Below, in pieces: positions 56,225 to 64,000 of a stretch of DNA of 64,000 bases. The notes under the pieces are model-generated. The model worked only from the letters and a program-made list of their open reading frames with translations. It ran no database searches and had not been told where the DNA came from. Source of the stretch: Aporrectodea caliginosa (lineage: Eukaryota > Annelida > Clitellata > Crassiclitellata > Lumbricidae); the NCBI GenBank assembly GCA_020284085.1, contig JACEVL010000334.1, positions 429,501-493,500 on the forward strand, given 5' to 3'. How positions within the stretch are numbered: position 1 is the stretch's first letter; each line of letters opens with the position of its first letter. The translations under genes and the position numbers were made by a program.

Positions 56225-56560
56225 CTACCACCACCACCACCACCACCATCACCATCAAGCGCCACCACCACCACCACCACCACCATCACTACCACCACCA
56301 CCACCACCACCACCACCACCATCACTACCACCACCACCACCACCACCACCACCATCACCATCAAGCGCCACCACCACCACCATCACTACCACCACCACCA
56401 CCACCACCACCACCATCACCATCAAGCGCCACCACCACCACCACCACCATCACTACCACCACCACCACCACCACCACCACCACCACCACCACCATCAAGC
56501 GCCACCACCACCACCACCACCACCATCACTACCACCACCACCACCACCACTATCAAATGA
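56110..56560. repeat. (CAT)n/(CAC)n with AAGCGCC higher-order unit
   Basis: About 33 CAT units, then CCA arrays interrupted regularly by ATCACCATCAAGCGCCACCA. Five AAGCGCC marks lie at irregular 60-110 bp distances. H-, P- and D-rich frames are artefacts. Confidence 0.97.
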
Positions 56561-56561
56561 C

Positions 56562-56715
56562 CAAGAATCAATCGATGGTGCTGAGCAACTGCAAGTGAAG
56601 GAGGACTTGTTAAAAGGTCCCTACACAGTAACCGTCTCAGAGGAGAGGACTCGAACCCACGCTCTCTGAGTAACACGGCGATCGCTCTAACCAATCGGCA
56701 ACCATGTCCCACTGT
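56562..56715 (-). mobile_element. SINE of the (TATTG) family, tail lost
   Basis: The minus strand has a GGTTAGAGCGATCGCCGTGT head, GGGTTCGAGTCC as B box, then GACGGTTACTGTGTAGGGAC. Confidence 0.75.
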
Positions 56716-57320
56716 TCGCATGGAGTGCTTGTTTCGATATCAACCGTCAACACTAGATGGAACTCTCCCGGGTGGGGCCTCCGACTCTCCGTGTGTGCGG
56801 GAGACCACCAGTGGCGACTCCAGTCATCTGAACACCGTTGTGTTTCCCGTGAACGTTTTGTTCTCAGTGACTTCAGCGGCCTTTATATATATATAGCTAG
56901 CGGCGCTTTAGGCAACGTTTTTTCATAGGTATACTTGAAAGGCGGTAAATTAAGCTGTCTAGATAACCGACTAACAAATTGGTCGGTTTTCACCGATTTG
57001 ACTCGGATTTTTTTGCCTGGTGGGCGTATTATCGGTTTTACAGATACGCGATCTTTCTACTAATATAATTCACGGGATTACGAATGGGCTGCGGCAGTTT
57101 AAAATTGGATTGCTAGTTACTTTACTATTACTATTTTTTTGCCCCGAGGTACATATGATCCTTAGGTGACCTAGAAATTATTATTAAATTTTATTGTTAT
57201 TATTATTATTTTTCCCCGAGGTAAAAATAATTCCTCAGGTTCTTATAGAACTATACCCGGAGAATAACAACAATTCTGGAACTAACTGAAATCCAAACGT
57301 GCCCCTGAATGCCACAGCGT
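56716..57320. other. no gene; two CCCCGAGG hairpin motifs with ATT arrays
   Basis: Mostly unique DNA. TTTGCCCCGAGGTACATATG (57138) and TTCCCCGAGGTAAAAATAAT (57212), beside ATT repeats, match the flanks at 14363, 31943 and 56056. Confidence 0.5.
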
Positions 57321-57559
57321 TATACCGTTGAGAGCAGATGCCCCGGAAAAGGTGGTTCATTATTGTTATTTATTATTATTTTGCTATTATTATTTATTAT
57401 TATTATTGTTATGTTCATCATTATTATTATTGGTCGGAGAAAGGAATAGAATGATACTGGATGTCGAGCAGACGGACATCTTCGGTTTCATAGGTTTTCT
57501 TTTGCGTGCTTTTCACGGCCTGAATCTTACGCTACCAGGTCGCGGTTTACCGCTATTCC

Positions 57560-57988
57560 CAGGTTAGCCAGCGATTATGTGGATGCGTGGAGAAGGAAGC
57601 GGCGGATAGAGTACCACGCGGGGGTGGTGAAAGAAGAGCGGAGAAGGAAGAGGAAGAGGAGGTGGTGGTAAGCGGGCGGATGGCGTGATGATCAGGTGCG
57701 GAAGCGGAGGACGAGACGGAGGATGATATTGAGATGAGCAGTTGGCGGGCAGTTAGCGTCGATGATATATCACCGGTCGTTCGTGGAGGCGCACCGCGGG
57801 AAATCAAATGGCGCCCTCCGGTGGTATAGACGCCGGGCACGAGCGCCCACACACCCGCCGGCCAGGCCGCCCGCCGCCGGCGAGCCGCCCGTCGCCGCCG
57901 CCGAAGACGTTATCGATGCAAGAGCCAAGATCATCACCCAGTCAGATTCTCATGCTGCTGTGCCTGCCGCCGATGCTGTAGACTGGCC
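57560..57988 (+). other. GC-rich island with candidate coding first exon
   Basis: CpG-dense. A frame open from ATG at 57762 ends at GACTGGCC|GTGAGT, a good splice donor (57989). Its last part, E-D-V-I-D-A-R-A-K-I-I-T-Q-S-D-S, looks like ordinary protein after an A/P/R-rich stretch. The next exon is not found and no domain is recognised. An alternative start ATGGCGCCCTC at 57809 lies in another frame and stops at 57980. YY1-like AAATGGCGCC overlaps it. Confidence 0.35.
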
Positions 57989-58017
57989 GTGAGTTCTGTA
58001 TGTGTTGCGCGCGGTTT

Positions 58018-58290
58018 GTGCAATTGGGTCAGTTAGCCCCGTTTCAATTGGGTCAGTTGGCCCCGTTTCAGTTGGGTCAGTTAGCCCCGTTTCAATTGGG
58101 TCATGATTTAGTCCCATTTCAATAGGGTCAGCCTCGTTTCAGTTGCGTCAGTTTAAGCCCAGTTTCAACTAGGTTAGCCTCGTTTCAGTTGCGTCAGTTA
58201 GCCCCGTTTCAATTGGGTCGGTTAGCCCCGTTTCAGTTGGGTCAGTTAGCCCAGTTTCAATTGGGTCAGTTAGCCCAATTTCCTTTACTT
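58018..58290. repeat. 24-bp minisatellite
   Basis: About ten units of CAGTTAGCCCCGTTTCAATT plus GGGT, degenerating to the right. Confidence 0.95.
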
Positions 58291-58529
58291 CAGTCTCGAT
58301 TTAGGTGAGTTTTATTTTTTTACGTCAGAAATCAGCCAGATGTTGTGATTTTAGTTAGATATTGATTCAGTTAGGAGCAGTTTTCCGAGTCAGCATTTTT
58401 AGACTGTAATTTATAACTTCTATTGCGCCGGTGTCTAGTGCACAAGTCATGAACGGATGTTGCACTAAAAGCAAGCCGTAATCAGGTCAGTATACCCAGA
58501 AGAACAGAGAGGCGCCTTTGTAGGATACG

Positions 58530-58792
58530 CAATCTGAAAATGGAAAACGTTTAAATCGTTTCAATTTGAGCCCTATTGAAAGCCAAGGATAAGCAATTTG
58601 AAAAAGGAAAGTCGTGAGACTCGAAGCGTTTCAATTTGAGTGCTATTAGAAGCCGAAGATAAGCAATTTGAAAGAGGAATGTCTTAAGACCTAAAACGTG
58701 TCAATTTGAGTCCTATTATAAGTCAGGGATGAGCAATTTAAAAAGGGAAAGTCTTGAGACTTAAAACGTTTCAATTTGAGCCCCATTGGACA
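58530..58792. repeat. about 65-70 bp tandem repeat, four copies
   Basis: Each unit has AAGCAATTTGAAAAAGGAAA, GAGACT..AA.CGTTTCAA and TTTGAG.CCTATT. Confidence 0.92.
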
Positions 58793-59045
58793 GTCTCAGT
58801 GATATAGCCAGGTGCTCTTTTCAACCTTGCCTCAGTTTGGAGTAATTAGCCCAGTTTGAGGGTCTCATTTAGGTGTTGTTGAACCGTGTAATCACCATCG
58901 TATCCATTTATGTGTTTATCGTTGCCTCTTCATGCGTCAGGTATACGCAACGAGCATTCGGACGAGAGAACCAGCTTGTTCACAAGCACTCTCAAGAGAA
59001 TTTCGGCGACGCAGAGGCTGCTTCAGGAGCCAGTCTAGAGGTTAG

Positions 59046-59280
59046 GTGGAGACAGACAGACAGAGACAGACATACAGACAGACAGGCAGGCAGGCATGCA
59101 GAGAAGGAGATAGACAGACAGAATAGACAGACAGACAGAAGAGACAGACAGACAGAAGAGACAGACAGATAGAAGAGACAGACAGACAGACAGACAGAGA
59201 CAGACAGATAGACAGGCGGAGAGACAAGCGGAAAGACAGACAGAAAGACAGACAGGCAAATAGAGAGAGCCAGAGAGGAG
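59046..59280. repeat. (GACA)n microsatellite
   Basis: GACAGACAGAAGAGACAGAC-type repeats. Confidence 0.96.
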
Positions 59281-59625
59281 GACAGAAATACCTAGACGGA
59301 TGCTAGAGGACTGGATGATGGTGGATGGAGGATACAGTAAACTGAATGAGGAGTCCCAACATCCAGAGGAGTGGCACCATTGAACATTTGAACCCTGCCC
59401 AGGGGCAGAGAACTTGACGAAGACATTCGAGGAAATCCGTGATGGTCACAGTTTACCCAATGCTTCTGATATATCACTGAGTGAAGATCTTGGCTCAACT
59501 ATACATGCAAGATTCGAAGCTATAAAAGAAACACAGGCAGACCAAGACTATACGCGCTGGATTGTCAATATAAATGAGGATATATAACACCACTTGGACT
59601 AACTTAGTAACACTATAGTAGTAGT

Positions 59626-59732
59626 AGCTTCAGTTAAACGACACTGTGATAACAAAGATCATTGGCGTCGCCCTCCTCCTTCATCCCGGCTTGGTACTGG
59701 CACTGCCAGAGTAAGAACAGTGGCGGAGTTGG
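59626..59732 (+). repeat. full copy of the GTGGCGGAGTT repeat
   Basis: GTAGTAGCTTCAGTTAAACG, ATTGGCGTCGCCCTCCTCCT, GGCTTGGTACTGGCACTGCC, then ACAGTGGCGGAGTT. Confidence 0.88.
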
Positions 59733-59827
59733 ACTAACACTAAGGGGAGGAATGGACTTGACAAATGACCGAGGACAATGGGGGTAATTTATTCGTACCC
59801 ATCACTTCCAAATGGCTGCCATCAGGA

Positions 59828-59865
59828 ACTGGTGGTGATGATGATGATGATGATGATGTTGTTGC

Positions 59866-59920
<55 letters not shown>

Positions 59921-60035
59921 GCTGCTGCTGCTGCTGATGATGATGATGATGGTGATGATGGTGATGATGATGATGATGCTGCTGCTGGTGATGATGATGA
60001 TGACGACGACGACGACGACGACGATGATGGTTTGA
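59828..60035. repeat. alternating (GAT)n and (GCT)n blocks
   Basis: GAT runs alternate with three GCT/GTT blocks, then a GAC run. In frame they give D and A/L homopolymers. Confidence 0.97.
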
Positions 60036-60309
60036 TCAGCAAATGATTTGATCTGCAAATGGTTGAAAACCACTCGATGTGATAGGCCCTATTTGATTGT
60101 ATGTTCGGTATACCGCCTGTGATGAGTTTTTTGAAGAGGTGCTATATGAAAATGCACTTACAAAATTACAGAATTATTATCGGTATAGACTACTTAAAGC
60201 GCTGCGGAAGATAAATGCTATTGTGTCGATTTAAATCAGATAAAGTCCGACCTTGGATCAAAGAACTTGCGTGCAGTAGATTAGAATGAGTTATGAATAT
60301 AACCATGTA

Positions 60310-60520
60310 TATAGATGAATATACATACATACATACATACATATATACATACCTACATATATAGAGGTGTGGTGGAGAGAAAGAGAGACAGACAGACAAA
60401 GAAGGAGACAGACAGAGAGACGGAGACAGAGAGACAGATAAACAGAGACATAGAAACAGAGACAGAGAAACAAGGACAGAGAAACAGAGACACAGAGACA
60501 GACAGACAGACAGACATACA
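60310..60520. repeat. (ACAT)n and (GACA)n microsatellites
   Basis: ACATACAT run at 60324-60350 and GAGACAGACA repeats from 60375. Confidence 0.95.
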
Positions 60521-61069
60521 TGCATATAGATGAATATATATATACAGGGTATATGTCTGTCTGTTTTATACATATATATATGTATAAAACATTATATATA
60601 TATACTTGTCTATATAATTATGCTTCTGTGTTGGCCGTGTTTTATGATATTGCATATATACATGTATGTAGGTATAGGTAGTGCAATAGTTGGGGGTAGG
60701 GCGATGTCTTATCGTGGGTTGGGTGGGGATACGTCTGCCAACACCCTTATCTGGTGAGATTGCCACTTCTTGACGCCCTCAATGCGGCGCTTTCTTCTCG
60801 ACAATAAATAATTACAACCTCCTGGCCTTCCCCTCTCCCTCCCTCGGTTCTTCCCTCTCCCCTCTCCGTTCTTCCCTCTCTCTCCCTCTGGTCCCTTCTC
60901 TGTCTCCTTCCGTAGCGGTTTCGCCTCGCCCGCCCGCCTTCTCCTCCCTCTGACATGGTAGAGGGATAATTATATCCATCGGCCGAGGTTTCCCCAGTCT
61001 GTCTTACAGTAAATGACTCCTCTGTCTCGGTCTCTGACCTCTCTTGCAACCGGACACGTGGCATCTCGG
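60521..61069. other. no gene seen
   Basis: TATATA-rich at 60535-60610, then a CCCTCTCCCTC pyrimidine tract at 60825-60905. The 114-codon minus frame over it is low complexity. Confidence 0.45.
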
Positions 61070-61230
61070 GACAACCCCTCTGACACGCCACAGCGCTCGT
61101 GAATAAGACGGTGCCCTGTGTTTAGCTTGAGAGTATAGCGCCTTAGACCGAGGTTTGACCGAGGTTGGGCTGGGAGCGCTCCTGAGTAGACTGTCTTGAA
61201 GGGGCGCTATATAAAACTACTGTAATAATA
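61070..61230 (+). mobile_element. L2-like LINE 3' end with stem-loop
   Basis: ACGCCACAGCGCTCGTGAAT, then GGGAGCGCTCCTGAGTAG and TTGAAGGGGCGCTATATAAA. AGCGCTCCT (61175-61183) pairs with AGGGGCGCT (61200-61208) with one wobble. Confidence 0.8.
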
Positions 61231-61449
61231 ATTAGAAATTTGGAGATTGCTGGTACGATTATACGTACAGCGCACAGCAGAGGTTTTGAAGATTCCTCAA
61301 GGATTCAATGCCGGGCGCGGACCGTGATTCTCTGCCTTGGAATTCTTGGGTTATGCGCGAGGACATTGTGTGTTCTAGCTATAAGATTATTGATTCTTCC
61401 CTCCGTGATAGTTCTCAGTGGGGAATCACCTTTCAGTATGCGACCAATC

Positions 61450-61560
61450 CACTTCCTTCGTCTGTCTGTCTGTCCGTCCCTATCTCTGTTTCTCTTTCTC
61501 TGTATATCCTATCTCGTTGTGCCTGTCTGTCTTTATCTCTGTCTCTGTCTGTCTGTCCTT
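61450..61560. repeat. TCTGTCTG/TCTCTG microsatellite
   Basis: Imperfect CTGTCTGTC repeats. Confidence 0.9.
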
Positions 61561-61749
61561 TTATTCGCTTCTTATCCTTCTTCCAACTTTTACCTAATTC
61601 CAAAGCGCCATAGTCCTTCTGTCACGTGTTTGCTGTTTCTGTCTCCCAATATGTACATCGTTCGTCCTACTCAGCGCGGCGTACCACCTCTGCAAATAAC
61701 CAGTGGCTTACTATTCTGACCAACTTACCCTCGACATATACCACTTGCT

Positions 61750-61812
61750 GGTTATCGGACTGGTTGTCTGACTGGTTGTCTGACTGGTTGTTTGACTGGT
61801 TGTCTGGCTGAA
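61750..61812. repeat. 12-bp minisatellite TGTCTGACTGGT
   Basis: Five tandem units. Confidence 0.95.
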
Positions 61813-61832
61813 TAACCGGTCGGCCGATCTCC

Positions 61833-61848
61833 AAAATGGCGGCGGGCA
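61833..61848 (+). promoter_or_regulatory. YY1-like motif and start codon context
   Basis: CCAAAATGGCGGCGGG matches AANATGGCGGC and a strong start context, opening a 22-codon frame. A gene start is possible but nothing downstream supports it. Confidence 0.3.
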
Positions 61849-62059
61849 CTACAGATCAATCGAAAGACCGCCTATCGATATTTCTCTGCAGCGTTGACAA
61901 GTGATCTCATCATGCCCCGCTTCTTAGCCCGTCTCGTCAGAGATCGATTTCTGCCGGTCGTAGAGATCCTTCTCCCTCTCCCTCTTCCAGGCATGATCCC
62001 TCTTCCTATTCACTGATATCCTTTTGTTTGCTTCTTCTACAGCCCATCCTCTTAAGCCT

Positions 62060-62960
62060 CTTCTTCCACTTCTTTCTCCTCTCCTCCTTGTGCTTTCCTC
62101 GTTTTCCCTCCTCCTATTCTTCTCCCTCCTCCACCTCCTCTTCCTCCTAATCCTCTTCCTCCTCTTCCTCCTCTTCCTCCTTCTTCTCTTCCTCCTCCTC
62201 TTCCTCCTCCACCTCCTCTTCGTCTTCCACCTCCTCCTCTTCCTCCTCCTCCTCCTCCTCTTCCTCCTTCTCCTCTTCCTCCTTCTCCTCCTCCTCTTCC
62301 TCCTCCTCTTCCTCCTTCTCCTCTTCCTCCTTCTCCTCTTCCTCTTCCCATCCTCCTTTCTTCCTTCTCCTCCTCCTCCTCCTCCTCCTCTTCCTCCTTC
62401 TCCTCCTCCTCCTCTTCCTCCTCCTCCGCGTAGTCATCTTGCTTTTCATCCTGATCTTTTCCTTTTCCAGTGTTTCAATTTATTACTTCCTCCTTCTCCT
62501 CTTATTTCCTCCTCCTCCTCTACTCTCCTCCTCCTCCTCCTCCTCCTCCTCTCTCTCTCCTCCTCCTCCTCCTCCTCCTCCTCCTCTTCCTCCTTCTCCT
62601 CCTCCTCCTCTTCCTCCTCCTCCGCGTAGTCATCTTGCTTTTCATCCTGATCTTTTCCTTTTCCAGTGTTTCAATTTATTACTTCCTCCTTCTCCTCTTA
62701 TTTCCTCCTCCTCCTCTACTCTCCTCCTCCTCCTCCTCGTCCTCGTCCTCGTCCTCCTCGTCCTCCTCCTCCTCCTCCTTTTCCCTCTGCTTCTTTCCTT
62801 CATGTTACGGTTGCTGCTAATTGATGTTATTCCTCCATTTTCTGATTCTTATCGTCTTTTGTTTCAATGTACATAATAATATTCCTCCTCATTCCCCTCC
62901 TGCTACTTACTCCTACTCCTCCTCGTCCTCCTCCTCGTCCTTCCATTCTTCCCGTTATTT
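62060..62960. repeat. pyrimidine tract with 196-bp tandem duplication
   Basis: CCT/CTT repeats. The non-repetitive block CGCGTAGTCATCTTGCTTTT and its sequel TTTCAATTTATTACTTCC occur at 62427 and again at 62623, 196 bp apart. Confidence 0.95.
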
Positions 62961-63029
62961 TTCTTCCTACTGGTTTCGTCCTCCTTTGTCCTTTATAAAT
63001 CTTTCGTCTTTAGTCACAGTTCGCTTCAC

Positions 63030-63310
63030 CATGGCAGACAGACGGACAGACAGACAAACAAACAGACAGACAGACACACAGACAGATAGAGACAGACACA
63101 GACCGAGAGACAAACCGAGAGACACAGACAGACAGGCATAGATGGACACAGACAGACAAACACATGTAGGCAGACAGACACAGACAGACACACACAGAGA
63201 CAGACACACAAAGACAGACGCACACATAGACGGACACTGACAGCCAGAAGGAGAGACACACACACAAACTCAGACAGACAGACAGACAGGCACAGACGAA
63301 CGGTCGGTCA
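63030..63310. repeat. (GACA)n microsatellite
   Basis: ACAGACAGACACACAGACAG-type repeats. Confidence 0.96.
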
Positions 63311-63594
63311 GTGCGTGTTAGTGTAGTTCCTTTGTTAGTAGTCATTGTATGGTAGAGGTCTAAACAGATGGATGGCCTAAAAGAGGTCTAAACAGATAGA
63401 TGGCCTATATATGAGACATAAAAATTCCCTTCCCAGATTTGCTGTCTATTATATAAATGTTATGTCTGGATGTTGACCTATATTTTCCACCATTCAAGGT
63501 ATACGCTTGCTACAGCTCACTATCTATATAGACTTATATATTTCAATCTGTACCCAAAATGCGTGAGCAGTCTTTCCTTATTTATACGTGGAAA

Positions 63595-63838
63595 TTAATG
63601 TATGTATGTATGTATGAGCACTTGTTATAGCGCCCCTTAAAATTGTATGAACACTTCAACTCAGAGGCGCTCCCGACTACAGCGCGGACACTGAATCGGA
63701 GTTTCACGCCGAAGCTCATGAGCAATTGCGAGTGAAGGACTTGCCCAGGGTCCATATATATGCGGCGGCTTGAGGTGGATTCGAATCCGCAACCCTCCGG
63801 CTGCAAGGCACTGAACATACCCCTACACCATCGCGCCC
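63595..63838 (-). mobile_element. SINE: tRNA head plus L2-like LINE tail, second copy
   Basis: Highly similar to 44806-45045 throughout, with a differing loop (about 25 nt). Stem arms AGCGCCCCT (63629-63637) and AGAGGCGCT (63663-63671) are kept, as is the (ATGT)n tail complement. Confidence 0.93.
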
Positions 63839-63954
63839 CACATTGTATATCTAAATGTATAAATGTACATATGTAAGCAAAAACGTATCCATATATGTAT
63901 TATATAATTCTATTATAAAATAATGGAGATGCAGATGCATAGAGGACCAGTGAG

Positions 63955-64000
63955 TGTGTGTGTGTGTGTGTAGGTGTGTGTGTGTGTGTGTGTGTGTGTG
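63955..64000. repeat. (TG)n microsatellite at window end
   Basis: GTGTGTG run continuing past the edge. Confidence 0.97.

Noticed and set aside
60747..61091. 114-codon minus-strand frame with an ATGGCGTGTC start
   Set aside because: Low-complexity R/E/G composition from a CCCTCTCC tract, overlapping a dispersed repeat at its start.

Overview
The window is animal nuclear DNA. It has split genes with GT/AG introns, non-LTR retrotransposons, tRNA-derived SINEs, hAT-type miniature elements and a very high load of simple repeats. The exon modules and repeat types suggest an invertebrate, perhaps marine, but the species cannot be fixed from sequence alone. No prokaryotic operon, CRISPR array or intact virus is present. 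Nearly all of the long open frames are artefacts of tandem repeats without stop codons.

Region by region: 0.17-2.75 kb is a pyrimidine-rich minisatellite. From about 4.2 to 9.04 kb the minus strand carries seven phase-compatible exons of one secreted-protein gene. They encode a hydrophobic leader, a cysteine-rich module resembling the N-terminus of PAMR1 or horseshoe-crab Factor C, then four calcium-binding EGF domains, each on its own 123-bp phase 1-1 exon. The gene's start lies above 9.04 kb and its end below 4.2 kb. A frame-broken L2/CR1-like LINE copy lies at 12.6-14.0 kb. From 16.4 to 25.5 kb is a tandem array whose unit, on the minus strand, is a decayed RNase H domain interleaved with purine and AAT-rich arrays. 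A 1.2-kb CAACAATCA-type minisatellite follows at 25.6-26.75 kb. The stretch 27-49 kb is a mosaic of SINEs, LINE fragments, MITEs, microsatellites and three GC-rich promoter-like patches. An almost intact CR1/jockey-superfamily LINE occupies about 49.4-54.9 kb: ORF1 is intact and ORF2 has one frameshift. A hAT MITE with a perfect 8-bp duplication follows it. The last 9 kb is microsatellite and minisatellite DNA, one GC-rich candidate first exon and SINE copies.

The best-supported unusual points are four. (1) The RNase H-derived satellite. (2) A stem-loop in the LINE tail, shared with a tRNA-headed SINE and kept by wobble pairing across five copies. (3) Five MITE-like elements, three with perfect 8-bp target duplications, one with a 10-bp direct repeat, and one with its empty site elsewhere in the window. 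(4) The PAMR1/Factor C-like EGF gene.
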